Positions 9,181 to 19,051 of a stretch of 64,000 nucleotides of DNA are shown here, piece by piece (position 1 is the stretch's first letter; each line of letters opens with the position of its first letter). The DNA is taken from NCBI GenBank assembly GCA_963678275.1, contig OY782765.1, positions 2,170,001-2,234,000 of the forward strand. Reading direction: 5' to 3'. The notes beneath the pieces were generated by a model. The model was not told the origin of the DNA, ran no database searches, and was given only the letters and a program-made list of their open reading frames with translations. The position numbers were made by a program, and so were the translations under genes. The stretch is from G963677445 sp963678275. GTDB taxonomy: Bacteria; Bacteroidota; Ignavibacteria; Ignavibacteriales; Melioribacteraceae.

Positions 9181-11684
9181 CCTTTTACTCCATTATTAGA
9201 TTGTTTGTCTGATTTCCCTCTCGGGAGAAAAATTTCAACTGTAGTTTGTTTTCCAAATTCCGATTCTATTTTAATATGTCCGTTATTATCTTCAATTATT
9301 TTTTTAGCGAAAGCCAGACCCAGTCCGGTCCCTTCTTTCTTTGTTGAAAAATAGGGCTCGAATACTGAATTCAGGTGTTCTTTTTTTATTCCATTACCAT
9401 AGTCAGTTATCATGAGAACTATAAAATCAGCTTCCCTTTCATTAACTGGCATAATATCAATCACAATTTTGCCTTCTCCGCAGAGAGCGTCAATGGCATT
9501 TTCAATAATAATCTGTATCACTTCTATCAACTGCGATTTGTCAAAAAGAATACCTTCATTAGTAATTGTCGGGGAAATATAAATTTCAACTCCTTCATTG
9601 ATATAGGCAGAAAATTTCTCTAATGAAGAATGAAGAATTTCTTTCAACGAATGTCTATACTGTACTGTTCTTTCAAGATTGGTGATCTTCAATAAAGAAG
9701 ATGTGATATTTTTAATTCTGCCAACCTCATTCTCAATTACATTTATATCATCCGCAAGCTCTTCATCAATTTTTATTCCCCTTTTTTCAAGACGTTTGCT
9801 GAGCGCTCTTATATTCAAATTAATTGAGCCAAGCGGTGTCTTGATCTCATGCGCCAGTTTCCTCGCAGTATGCGACCACACCTTCAGTCTTTCATTTATT
9901 ATCTCTTCGGTCAGATCAGTTATTCTTATCATATACGCTATTACATAACCCAAAAATGCTTTATAAGGAATAATTTCAATCTTACCCCTGAATGATTTTT
10001 TGTCAAGAAAAAATCCCAATTCCTTTTGGATTTTCTCACCAGAACTTATTGACTCTTCTATAAGTGATTCAATTTCATATAAATCTTTGAGCAGAACTTT
10101 AAAGTGTTCCCCCTTCTTAACCCCGTTTTTATTTATCAGTCCGGCAAATTGCTGGTTATAATTAATCAATTTGCCGTCGGAGTTTAACACAAAAAGAGCG
10201 GAGCTGCTCTCCCGGATCAATAATAACATTGACCGTAAAATTGTAGTGAGTTTTTTTGCCGAGAGATGGAAAAGAATAACAATTGAAAAAATTATTAAAT
10301 TCAGAAGGAAATAAACAAGAAAACTATTCCACACAAATAATGATTCAACCATTTCATAAATCTTTGTATCCCCCGCATTGCTTAGGACTATTTCATCATT
10401 TCCGTTTTTCCCGTTCTTTCGGATTGTTATCCAGGAATCAGGATCGTCCATGGCTAATTGAGCCACTATTTTCAAACGCGTATCTGTAAAAATAAAACTT
10501 TCGCCATTTTTAAAGATTTTAAACCTTTTATTATTATAATTAAAGGTGAAACCTTCATAAAATCGCATATCCCTGTATAAATTTTTTAGCGAATCAATTA
10601 AAACAAACCGTGAATCATAAAGTTTTATATATCCCTCATCATCCTGATCAATTATTCGCGGCTCCGGTTTATAATCGAAGAATAAAAACTTTCCCCGCTT
10701 TTTATTATATATCTCTCTCGAATCAATCAGCTTCATATCAGATGAATATTTATAAAAACCGCTCGTCACCGAATCCCTTTTAGTATCATATTTAATAAGA
10801 TATATTTCCTTTTTTTCTTCCCGGTCATCAACATAATACTCTATCTCTGAGCCGCTGCCTCCATATCGCTCAGCAAATAAAGTATCGAATTTACTGCTGA
10901 ATATCAGGAACCAGGCGGAATGATCGTGGAATCCGGTTGAATCGGGCTGGTTATCACTCGCTGCTGTGTGCAGTATTATTTCCGGAGAGCCGTCGTCATT
11001 CAGATCACTAATAGCGTTTTCTGAAAGCGCCGGGTTCGATTCAAGCCATAAGCTGTCGAGTATTGTTTTATTTCTGTAATCCACTATCATCAGCCCGCGG
11101 GGATTCAATGAGAAACCGGCTCCCAGCCCTAATAAAATATCATTATAACCATCCCCGTTAAAATCATAAATATCACTATTGAGTTTTTTTATATCCCACT
11201 TTTCCCTTGAGTTCAGATATTTTCTATGCGTAAGAAAAAACCGGCGCAGAATATATTCACGATCTTTAAAACTGATGATATTTAGAAAAAGTGAATCTGA
11301 TTCGGGATTAATCATTACTATTTCTTTCTTTTTATCACCATCCAGATCATGAAAGTTCAGATACCAGCTTTCTATTTTATTATTCCAGAAATTAAACTGC
11401 GCTAATGTTTCACCCTCCGAATTGTTTAGATGAATATGATAATTTGTATCGGCATCATTATAGATGTAACGAATTGATTCACTGTAATTATCTCCATCCA
11501 AATCAACAAACCGGAGATAACACAAGCTGTCAACCCCATAATGATCTATCTCTTCAACCTTTTTGAAATGATATGGCAGCCTGCCGGAGAAAAATATCAT
11601 GTACAGTAGCGCTGAGATTACCAGGGAAAAAAGAGTCAATACCCCATAGAGAGTCTTTTCAGATTTTATTATTTTTAAGTTCAT
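9177..11684 (-). CDS. Sensor histidine kinase with FG-GAP-like extracytoplasmic domain
   Basis: An ORF beginning with TTG at 11699 exists, but the ATG at 11684 is the more likely start, giving 835 residues. Layout: one N-terminal membrane helix, a large extracytoplasmic region of roughly 430 residues with repeated Asp-rich motifs (DLDGDNYSE, DLDGDKKKE, DFNGDGYND, DLNDDGSPE) of the FG-GAP/VCBS beta-propeller kind, a second helix (SFLVYFLLNLIIFSIVIL), a PAS domain, a HisKA domain (KLAHEIKTPLG) and a HATPase domain (DYGNGI, GTGLGLAF). The kinase core is NtrB-like and matches its coupled NtrC partner. Asp-rich loops of this kind usually bind calcium, so the sensor may bind calcium or a protein or glycan ligand; that is inference. 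Confidence 0.9.
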   Translation of the reverse strand: MNLKIIKSEKTLYGVLTLFSLVISALLYMIFFSGRLPYHFKKVEEIDHYGVDSLCYLRFVDLDGDNYSESIRYIYNDADTNYHIHLNNSEGETLAQFNFWNNKIESWYLNFHDLDGDKKKEIVMINPESDSLFLNIISFKDREYILRRFFLTHRKYLNSREKWDIKKLNSDIYDFNGDGYNDILLGLGAGFSLNPRGLMIVDYRNKTILDSLWLESNPALSENAISDLNDDGSPEIILHTAASDNQPDSTGFHDHSAWFLIFSSKFDTLFAERYGGSGSEIEYYVDDREEKKEIYLIKYDTKRDSVTSGFYKYSSDMKLIDSREIYNKKRGKFLFFDYKPEPRIIDQDDEGYIKLYDSRFVLIDSLKNLYRDMRFYEGFTFNYNNKRFKIFKNGESFIFTDTRLKIVAQLAMDDPDSWITIRKNGKNGNDEIVLSNAGDTKIYEMVESLFVWNSFLVYFLLNLIIFSIVILFHLSAKKLTTILRSMLLLIRESSSALFVLNSDGKLINYNQQFAGLINKNGVKKGEHFKVLLKDLYEIESLIEESISSGEKIQKELGFFLDKKSFRGKIEIIPYKAFLGYVIAYMIRITDLTEEIINERLKVWSHTARKLAHEIKTPLGSINLNIRALSKRLEKRGIKIDEELADDINVIENEVGRIKNITSSLLKITNLERTVQYRHSLKEILHSSLEKFSAYINEGVEIYISPTITNEGILFDKSQLIEVIQIIIENAIDALCGEGKIVIDIMPVNEREADFIVLMITDYGNGIKKEHLNSVFEPYFSTKKEGTGLGLAFAKKIIEDNNGHIKIESEFGKQTTVEIFLPRGKSDKQSNNGVKG

Positions 11685-11699
11685 CCCGATATACCGCAA

Positions 11700-12030
11700 A
11701 AATCAATCCACACTAAAAACCAAAAATAAGCAAAATATTTAAATCAACCGTGAGTTTTTTGCAACATGGCATGTTGCAAAATATTCACGGATTTAGAACT
11801 CCAAAGCTGGCAAAGCCAAAACCAGGAGGAAATTCTGAAAAAAATAGTTAAATTTTTAAAATATTTCGAGACATGTAACAAACTCACCCTAAATCCCTCT
11901 CTTGGGAAGAGAGGGACTTTAAGACACCCCCTCTTTTTTCAAGAGAGGGGGCCGGGGGGTGAGTTGTTTTTTCAACCTGGGATATTTAAATAGTTTTATT
12001 CTTGTTCGGCGATTTTATGGATTAAAAATC
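11700..12030. other. Intergenic region with a GC-rich nested hairpin element
   Basis: There is no credible gene. Bases 11880-11962 hold an inverted-repeat element: AACTCACCC at one end and GGGTGAGTT at the other enclose two internal hairpins (CCCTCTCTT...AAGAGAGGG and CCCCCTCTT...AAGAGAGGGGG). An inverted relative of this element lies at 60825-60945, so it is a dispersed repeat. A short ORF at 11766-11993 runs through it and is not believed. Confidence 0.6.
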
Positions 12031-13090
12031 GCGGCCTGATTATCGGCAACATGTTATTAGCAGGCTTTTTTGACAAATTTTGCTCCCCGGATTATCCTCA
12101 ACATGTTGGCGTTAGTATGGTAATAAGAGCCTAATTTTTCCCCAGGCAAAGCTTGAGGAAAACACCTCAAAGAGGAAAAGTTCCCTGTCAAAACGGGAGG
12201 CGATTTATTCAATAAGAAGTTAAATTCTACAAAAATTGGTAAGCAATTTATCAGCAAGTAGAAAGTTTTATTACCAGGTATAAGTTTCGTAGTCACTCGA
12301 GGTGTGTCCTCCCCCGTCAATGAAGAAAGGCGCTTCATTGCCAACCCCTCCGAAGGGGGATAATTGTCAACCAATCCAAATATTTGGAATATCCCCCTTT
12401 GGAGGGGGTGGATTCAAAGTGTTTTTCTTTGAAGACGGGGGAGGACTATCCTTGAGCTAACCGATAACTTTGTTTTTTCTGACTCCATCAGCTTATTGAT
12501 TTAGAATCGCGGCCTGATTATCGGCAACATGTTATTAGCAGGCTTTTTTGACAAATTTTACTCCCCGGATTATCCTCAACATGTTGGCGTTAGTATGGTA
12601 ATAAGAGCCTAATTTTTCCCCAGGCAAAGCTTGAGGAAAACACCTCAAAGAGGAAAAGTTCCCTGTCAAAACGGGAGGCGATTTATTCAATAAGAAGTTA
12701 AATTCTACAAAAATTGGTAAGCAATTTATCAGCAAGTAGAAAGTTTTATTACCAGGTATAAGTTTCGTAGTCACTCGAGGTGTGTCCTCCCCCGTCAATG
12801 AAGAAAGGCGCTTCATTGCCACCCCCTCCGAAGGGGGATAATTGTCAACCAATCCAAATATTTGGAATATCCCCCTTTGGAGGGGGTGGATTCAAAGTGT
12901 TTTTCTTTGAAGACGGGGGAGGACTATCCTTGAGCTGATCGATAACTTTTCTTTTTCTGACTCCATCAGCTTATGGATTTAGAATAGCAGCCTGATTATC
13001 GGCAACATGTTATTAGCAGGCTTTTTTGACAAATTTTGCTCCCCGGATTATCCTCAACATGTTGGCGTTAGTGTAGTGATAAGAGCCTAA
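12031..13090. repeat. Tandem repeat array, period 478 bp, 2.2 copies
   Basis: Units start at 12031, 12509 and 12987 with GC[GA]GCCTGATTATCGGC; the spacing is exactly 478 bp both times. Units 1 and 2 are nearly identical over their full length; unit 3 stops after about 104 bp (near 13090). Each full unit contains a long imperfect hairpin flanked by TCCTCCCCCGTC and GACGGGGGAGGA (12305-12450 in unit 1). A 105-residue ORF appears twice on the minus strand only because the unit is duplicated; it has no convincing start signal or protein-like composition. Confidence 0.85.
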
Positions 13091-13221
13091 CCCGGCACAG
13101 AATTTGAGACGGTAAATAAATACATACCCTTCAATCAGTACTAAATCCCTGTCGGCGGGTTGGCAGCCAAAGAGAGCAAATAGTCACCAAAACCTGTCGA
13201 TGTTTTTACCCTCGAAAAAAC

Positions 13222-13256
13222 AAAAACCCCGGAAGGCCATTCCGGGGTTTTATTTT
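13222..13256 (-). terminator. Terminator of the M16 protease gene
   Basis: Read on the minus strand, an AAAACCCCGGA / TCCGGGGTTTT stem is followed by TTGTTTTTT. It lies 22 bp beyond the protease stop codon. Confidence 0.85.
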
Positions 13257-13277
13257 GTCTACTCCAATTTCTGATTT

Positions 13278-16007
13278 CTATTTTACAGGATTTCCATCCA
13301 GATCAATCACATGAACTTCACCAAGATTCAGCTCTCTGACCCCGGCCTCAATAGATTTCGCGTCGCCGACAATAACATAAAGCATTTTATCCGGCCGGAT
13401 ATATTTCTCCGCGGCCTCAGCGATCTCATCTGCGGTAACATCCTCTATCTTCGAAACATAAGCAGCATAATAATCTTCCGGCAGATTATAAGTATAAATG
13501 TTTGAGATTTTTCCCGCTATCTGTGAGATGGTTTCAAACTCGCGCGGGAAACGAAGAGTGATATAATTTTTTGTATCCCGGAGTTCTTCATCACCGACAG
13601 GCAGATCACCCGCAAGTCCGCTTAACTCTTTAACAAATTCAACCAGACTTTCTTTTGTATATTCCGACTGCACCTGCGAATAAGCCATAAAGGGCCCGAC
13701 GCCTTTCATATACATAAAAAATGATCCGGCGCCATAAGTATATCCTTTATCTTCACGGAGATTTGAATTTAACCTGCTGGTAAACTTGCCACCGAGAATA
13801 GTATTCATAACGCTTGTCTGGTAATAATCAGGCGCGTTCCTGAGAGCGCCCTGGTGACCGATAACAATCGCCGACTGAGCCGCGCCCGGGTTATCAATTA
13901 TATAGACCAGGCTTTTATCCAGCTTATCTGTGGAGGGAACGTTTGTCTCGGGCGCCGCGCCCTTTTCCCAATCCTTAAAAGCCTTCTCCAGTTTCGGGAT
14001 AATTTCATCAGCAGTGATATCACCAGCGACAATCAGGCGGGCATTATTTGGAAGAATCCATTTTTTATAAAATTTCTCCAGATCACCCCTCGAAATTTTC
14101 TCAATCGATTCCTCGGTTCCGGTTCCTGTATAAGGCTGTCCATAGGGATGGTCGCCGCCATATAGAATCTTCATGAAATTTTTGATTGAAACGGTAAAAG
14201 GCTGACGTTTCTCCTGCATGATTCTTCCGAAGTACTGCTGCTTTTTGCGCGCCAGTTCCTCATCCGGGAAAGTTGGATTAATTATTACGTCAGCGTATAT
14301 TTCAAGCGCTTTATCGAGTTGTTTCTTGAGAGTGTTCAGTGTAACCGAACTTCCGTCGAAAGAAGATGAAGAACCGAGTCCCGCCCCTATTTCTTTTAAA
14401 TCCTGAGCTATCTCAAGGACTGATCTGTTTTTTGTTCCTTCATCCTGTAAGTCGCTCATCAGGCTTGAAACACCCGGTTTGCCGGAAGGATCATTTGCCC
14501 AGCCCGCTTCAATCTGGAGGTTAAACTGAACCAGCGGCAGCTCATGATGTTCTGCGATAACCACTTTGAGTCCGTTCGAAAGTGTTCTCTCTTTAAATTC
14601 GGGCAGTGTAAGTTCCGGAGCTTCACCGGTTTCCGGTCTTTTAGTCCAGTCGATCTTTACATCTTCAGCCGCTTTAAGATCGCCTTCCGGTTCAACTCTG
14701 ATAATTAATCTTTTACCCGGATTTAAATATTTTTCCGCGATTCCCCTGACCGACTCAGGAGTAGCGTTCAGATATCTCCCCATATCCTTTTCTATATAAT
14801 CGGGGGTGCCACGGTAAACGTTATATTTATTCAGAAGATCCGCTTTACCGCCAAATCCTCCGATAGACTGAATTCTTCTTACAAACGCGGATTCCCAGGA
14901 ATTTATGGCTGTCTGAACTTCTTTTTGATCAGGCCCCTCACTAATTAATTTTTTCATTATTTCATCGATAGCCTCCTGAAGCTCGCTCAGGCTGTGTCCC
15001 TGTTTTGCTGTAGCTACGACATTAAATGTGCCCGAAATTTCACCTGAGCTCTGATAAGAAGTAACATCCTGCGCGATCTGTTTGTCATAAACGAGACTTT
15101 TATATAAACGGGAATTTTTTCCCCCGGTCAGAATACTGGCGAGAATATCAAGTTCACCATCTCCATCATCATAATATGCCGGAGAATGCCATGACATATA
15201 AATGCGGGGCAGAGATACTTTATCCTTCATATCAACTTCTATTGATGTTTCGAGCTCAGGGACCCATCTTTCAAGACGCGCTACAGGGGGTCCGGGAGAT
15301 ATTGCCCCAAAATACTTTTCCACAAGTTTTTTTGTTTCATCAGGATTTATATCACCCGCGATCGAAAGACTGGCGTTATTGGGAGTGTAGTATGTTTTGA
15401 AAAACTCATGAACATCTTCTACCGAAGCCGCCGACAGGTCTTCCATGCTTCCAATTACGGAATGACTATAGGGATGATCATCCGGATAGAGATACTCAAC
15501 CTGCAGTTCACCAACAAGCCCGTACGGCTGATTATCCACCCTTTGGCGTCTTTCATTTTTTACAACATCTCTCTGACCGTCAAGTTTTTTCTGATCGACG
15601 GCCGGGAGCAGGTTTGCCATTCTGTCCGCCTCGAGAAATAACGCCAGTTCCAGGGCGTTGGATGGCACATTTTCCCAGTAATTTGTCCTGTCTTCGGAAG
15701 TAGAGCCGTTATTATCCCCCCCGACAGATTCGAGCCATTTATCAAACATCCCTTCCGGCGCGTTTTCCGATCCTTCAAACATAAGGTGCTCGAAAAGATG
15801 GGCAAAACCGGTCCTTCCCCGTTTTTCATTTTTTGACCCGACATGATACCAGAGATTCACCGAAACCATCGGGGTTGAATGGTCTTCATGGAGTATTACA
15901 TCCAGTCCGTTTGAAAGGGTAAATTTTTCAAATTTTAATTCCGGAATATCCTGAGCAAACCCCAAAGAGCAGGTAAACAGGATTATAACTGAAATTATTC
16001 GTTTCAT
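13278..16007 (-). CDS. Secreted M16-family zinc metalloprotease, two-domain form
   Basis: A 909-residue protein with a signal peptide ending GFAQ (residue 19). The first half has the inverted zinc motif HxxEH (H70-L-F-E73-H74) in the context FAHLFEHLMFEG and a downstream Glu-rich helix; the second half (from about residue 470) has the M16 fold without the zinc motif, as in the inactive C-terminal half of pitrilysin-like and PqqL-like enzymes. It is likely periplasmic and degrades peptides. The start is backed by GGGAG 8 nt upstream. It is a single gene with its own terminator; the upstream gap of 163 bp holds nothing else I recognise. Confidence 0.92.
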   Translation of the reverse strand: MKRIISVIILFTCSLGFAQDIPELKFEKFTLSNGLDVILHEDHSTPMVSVNLWYHVGSKNEKRGRTGFAHLFEHLMFEGSENAPEGMFDKWLESVGGDNNGSTSEDRTNYWENVPSNALELALFLEADRMANLLPAVDQKKLDGQRDVVKNERRQRVDNQPYGLVGELQVEYLYPDDHPYSHSVIGSMEDLSAASVEDVHEFFKTYYTPNNASLSIAGDINPDETKKLVEKYFGAISPGPPVARLERWVPELETSIEVDMKDKVSLPRIYMSWHSPAYYDDGDGELDILASILTGGKNSRLYKSLVYDKQIAQDVTSYQSSGEISGTFNVVATAKQGHSLSELQEAIDEIMKKLISEGPDQKEVQTAINSWESAFVRRIQSIGGFGGKADLLNKYNVYRGTPDYIEKDMGRYLNATPESVRGIAEKYLNPGKRLIIRVEPEGDLKAAEDVKIDWTKRPETGEAPELTLPEFKERTLSNGLKVVIAEHHELPLVQFNLQIEAGWANDPSGKPGVSSLMSDLQDEGTKNRSVLEIAQDLKEIGAGLGSSSSFDGSSVTLNTLKKQLDKALEIYADVIINPTFPDEELARKKQQYFGRIMQEKRQPFTVSIKNFMKILYGGDHPYGQPYTGTGTEESIEKISRGDLEKFYKKWILPNNARLIVAGDITADEIIPKLEKAFKDWEKGAAPETNVPSTDKLDKSLVYIIDNPGAAQSAIVIGHQGALRNAPDYYQTSVMNTILGGKFTSRLNSNLREDKGYTYGAGSFFMYMKGVGPFMAYSQVQSEYTKESLVEFVKELSGLAGDLPVGDEELRDTKNYITLRFPREFETISQIAGKISNIYTYNLPEDYYAAYVSKIEDVTADEIAEAAEKYIRPDKMLYVIVGDAKSIEAGVRELNLGEVHVIDLDGNPVK

Positions 16008-16170
16008 AGAAACTCCCAGATTATTAGCATAGCTTAAAAGAAATTTTGACGTTCTAAAAAAGTTTTTGTGTCCTGATTAGAAAAATAATGAAAGGAATAG
16101 TAAAAAAAGATACAAAAATCTGTAACCGGTCAATTTGACAGGTCAAAAAGAAACATTCTTTAACATCGTT

Positions 16171-17295
16171 TCAACTCAGCTGATCTGCAAGACTGACGCT
16201 GAAAATCCTGGTATTTTCTTTTTTACCCCTCAGAAGCAGCTCTCCTTCCTCTCTGCTGACAAATCCGTTCAGGTTTCCGAGTACATTATTCAGTTTTTCC
16301 GAAATGAGCATTTTCGAGGAATATTTATTACATAAGTCCTGAATTCTTGAGGCGGTATTAAGTGTATCCCCGTGATATGCTATTTCTCTTTTGATATCGC
16401 CGATTTCGGTTGCCGTTACAATACCTGTATCAAGCCCTGCCTTAAAAAAAGGAACGACACCAAAATTGGAATCATAAAAGCTGCTTTTAGAACGGAGCAA
16501 ACTATCATATTCAAAATAGGCCTTAATGCAATTAAGATTTTTTAATCCCTTCTTCTTCTCCCATGAAAGCACCACTTCATCTCCGACATACTGATATATT
16601 TCGGCCTCATATTTCAGAACAATCTCAGAAAGATCATAATAGCAGTTTTTCAGCATACGGCTGTAAAGTTTATGCCCCATTTCCTCAGCGAGTGTTGTTG
16701 AGCCTTTCAGATCGAGGAACATAAAAATCCTCTCCTCCTCCCTGGGATGATGATATTTTCCGCTGAACATTTTCCATAAATTTCCGGGGCCGAATTTATG
16801 ATCTACTTCAAAGAAAAAGTTCAGAAAAAATATCAGAAGCAGAATAAAAATAAATGTAACGGCAATAAATTCGAAAGTAAAAAATACTTTCATTTCCTGA
16901 AATGTTACGGGAAGTTCAAGAAGTCCGCTCCGGTATAAAATAAGATAAACAAGTGAAACCGTAAGAAGAAGGCCAAAACTATATGAAATACTTTTGAATA
17001 ATATAAGTCGGCCAAAGGATACCTTTCGAATGTCTGATTTTTCAACCAGGTAATCTGTAAGAATAAAAAATGTCCCGAAAATTAAACCAAACAAAGTGCC
17101 TTCAATATACTGGACCGATGAATTCGCGAACTCAATGGTTTTCATACTGTCACTGCGAATAACCGGTTCGATTAAGCGGAGCTGATTCCTGACAAAGGTA
17201 ATAAAATACCAGGAAAGTAAATTCAAAAATCCGGAGCATAATAATACAGCCCAGGCCCATCTTCTTATTAAAAATTTAAATTTTATATTCTTCAT
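16171..17295 (-). CDS. Membrane-bound class III adenylate/guanylate cyclase
   Basis: A 374-residue protein. Four hydrophobic segments fill roughly residues 1-165 (including LLCSGFLNLLSWYFITFV and FIAVTFIFILLLIFFLNFFF). The catalytic domain follows from about residue 185, with the metal-binding start MFLDLKGSTTLAEEMG, the second motif QYVGDEVVLSW and the late segment GDTLNTASRIQDLC. These are conserved class III cyclase motifs, so it probably makes cAMP or cGMP at the membrane. Substrate choice (ATP or GTP) cannot be read safely. No cyclic-nucleotide receptor is nearby. The start has only a weak ribosome binding site. Confidence 0.85.
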   Translation of the reverse strand: MKNIKFKFLIRRWAWAVLLCSGFLNLLSWYFITFVRNQLRLIEPVIRSDSMKTIEFANSSVQYIEGTLFGLIFGTFFILTDYLVEKSDIRKVSFGRLILFKSISYSFGLLLTVSLVYLILYRSGLLELPVTFQEMKVFFTFEFIAVTFIFILLLIFFLNFFFEVDHKFGPGNLWKMFSGKYHHPREEERIFMFLDLKGSTTLAEEMGHKLYSRMLKNCYYDLSEIVLKYEAEIYQYVGDEVVLSWEKKKGLKNLNCIKAYFEYDSLLRSKSSFYDSNFGVVPFFKAGLDTGIVTATEIGDIKREIAYHGDTLNTASRIQDLCNKYSSKMLISEKLNNVLGNLNGFVSREEGELLLRGKKENTRIFSVSLADQLS

Positions 17296-17481
17296 CTTTA
17301 GTCCGATTCTTAAGCATGTCCAAAAATAGCATATTCATCGTAAAAATTAAAATGACAGTTTTATAATTGTATAATATTTTTTTTTATTATTAAATTTGTA
17401 GTTGCTGCCAAATTAAATTTTAATCGATACCGGATAATAATCCGATAAGCACTGATATTGATATTGAATTTCATTTAAAAA

Positions 17482-18597
17482 ATGCTGAAATTCATGGTGA
17501 GTATTATCAGGTGTCCAATTGAAAAAATTGAGGTTATGGAAAACGAGAAAAAAATAGAGCTCAAAAATATGAACAAAATTGAGCTCCGCAAATACTTCTG
17601 CAAAATAAAAGAAAAACCGTTCAGGAGCGACCAGGTATTAAACTGGATATATAATCAGCTTGTGACCGATATACAGGATATGCAGAATATCCCCAAAAAC
17701 CTTCGCCAAAGGTTAAGCAGGGAATGCACTCTTGACGCGCTTGAATTAGCCGAAGTACAACTATCTGAAACAACCGGTACAAAAAAGTATCTCTTCAACA
17801 CCGCCGATAACCATAAAATAGAATCTGTAATTATACCTGAAGAGGAAAGGAATACATTATGCATTTCCACCCAGGTTGGCTGCCCTCTTGACTGTAAGTT
17901 TTGCGCTACAGGTGTAATGGGTTATACAAGAAATCTGACAACCGCTGAAATAGTCGATCAGTATATTCATGCCGCCCGCGATATCGGCAAAAAAGAGCTG
18001 ACCAATCTTGTTTTTATGGGTATGGGTGAACCTTTGATCAATTATGCCGCGACAATAAAAGCTCTCGAAATTCTTGGCTCCGAACTCAATAACGCGATCA
18101 GCCGAAACAGAATCACTATTTCGACGGTAGGAATACCACAGCGAATTGAAGACCTCGCAAATTCGGAATTAAGGGTAAAACTGGCCCTTTCTCTTCACTC
18201 CCCCTTTGATAAGATGAGGAGTGTGATTATGCCGATAAATGATAAATACCCCCTCGCGCAGGTGCTTGATGCTGTAAAATATTATACGTCAACTACCAGA
18301 ACCCGGGTAACCTTCGAATATGTCATGCTAAAAGGTTTTAACGACCGTGAGGAAGATTTAAGAGAACTGGTAAGAATCTGCAGCAAAGTTCCTTCAAAAA
18401 TAAATCTGATTCCCTTTAACAGTATTGCTCATATGGCTCCCGAAGGAATATCCGCCAATCTGGTACCCTCCTCTTTTGAGACCATTATTGAATTTGCCGA
18501 GGAATTGCGCGATAGAAATATAACTGTGATGATCCGAGATACCAGGGGTGATGACATCGCCGCGGCTTGCGGGCAGCTTGCCATTAAACATCAGTAA
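17482..18597 (+). CDS. rlmN: 23S rRNA (adenine2503-C2)/tRNA methyltransferase RlmN
   Basis: The product is a radical-SAM enzyme with the CX3CX2C cluster motif (CPLDCKFCATG) and RlmN hallmarks GMGEPL, ISTVGIP, LALSLHSP and the catalytic cysteine in AACGQLA near the C-terminus. It methylates A2503 of 23S rRNA and A37 of some tRNAs. The longest frame gives 371 residues, but the first 18 to 30 look unlike the family. Internal ATG codons at 17536 (ENEKKIELKN) or 17569 (NKIELRKYFC) are plausible true starts, so the 5' boundary is uncertain. Confidence 0.93.
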   Translation: MLKFMVSIIRCPIEKIEVMENEKKIELKNMNKIELRKYFCKIKEKPFRSDQVLNWIYNQLVTDIQDMQNIPKNLRQRLSRECTLDALELAEVQLSETTGTKKYLFNTADNHKIESVIIPEEERNTLCISTQVGCPLDCKFCATGVMGYTRNLTTAEIVDQYIHAARDIGKKELTNLVFMGMGEPLINYAATIKALEILGSELNNAISRNRITISTVGIPQRIEDLANSELRVKLALSLHSPFDKMRSVIMPINDKYPLAQVLDAVKYYTSTTRTRVTFEYVMLKGFNDREEDLRELVRICSKVPSKINLIPFNSIAHMAPEGISANLVPSSFETIIEFAEELRDRNITVMIRDTRGDDIAAACGQLAIKHQ

Positions 18598-18769
18598 ATT
18601 AGCTGAGAACCCGGTTTTTTCTTTTATCGGATTCCCCGATTATCAGCAACTGAAAATTTCAGCAGATGCCCTTATGAAAGATTTTCCATTTTGGAGCTTG
18701 ATTAAAGAAGTAATATTCAGTAACTTTCTTGATGATATTTTTTTACTTATTTAATAATCTCAAAATACC

Positions 18770-18778
18770 AAGGTGGTG
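18770..18778 (+). promoter_or_regulatory. Unusually strong Shine-Dalgarno before rpsU
   Basis: AAGGTGGTG is a nearly full match to the 16S anti-SD and sits 6 nt before a TTG start. Most genes in this window show only GGGAG or GGAG. Confidence 0.75.
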
Positions 18779-18784
18779 ATTTAA

Positions 18785-18982
18785 TTGATCGGGATTTTAG
18801 TTTCTGAACATGAGAATATTGATAAAGCTCTAAAAAGGTTCAAGAAAAAATATGAAAGGTCAGGAGTTCTTAAGGAATATAAAAGGAGAACTTTCTACGT
18901 TAAACCTTCCGTAGAGAAACGTATGGAGCGTATCAAAGCTAAAAGAAGAAACTCTCGTGAAGTTGCCCGGGACAGGCGTTAA
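18785..18982 (+). CDS. rpsU: 30S ribosomal protein S21
   Basis: A 65-residue basic protein with the S21 pattern: ENIDKALKRFKKKYERSGVL, then VKPSVEKRMERIKAKRR. It belongs to the small ribosomal subunit and helps mRNA binding near the anti-Shine-Dalgarno region. The start codon is TTG, placed 6 nt after a very strong Shine-Dalgarno (AAGGTGGTG at 18770-18778), which decides the start. S21 level may be autoregulated in some Bacteroidota, so the unusual pairing of perfect SD and weak start codon deserves notice. Confidence 0.95.
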   Translation: MIGILVSEHENIDKALKRFKKKYERSGVLKEYKRRTFYVKPSVEKRMERIKAKRRNSREVARDRR

Positions 18983-19004
18983 AATTTAAGGTCGCCCGAA
19001 TTTT

Positions 19005-19035
19005 TAAAGCCCCTTTCCACGGGGTTTTTTTATTT
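19005..19035 (+). terminator. Terminator after rpsU
   Basis: AAGCCCC / GGGGTTT with a 7-nt loop is followed by a run of seven T. It lies 25 bp after the rpsU stop. Confidence 0.75.
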
Positions 19036-19051
19036 TAAAAGACATGTTATT

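Noticed and set aside
12057..12852. Two identical 105-residue minus-strand ORFs
   Set aside because: They exist because a 478-bp unit is duplicated, span its hairpins, lack ribosome sites and have no protein-like pattern.
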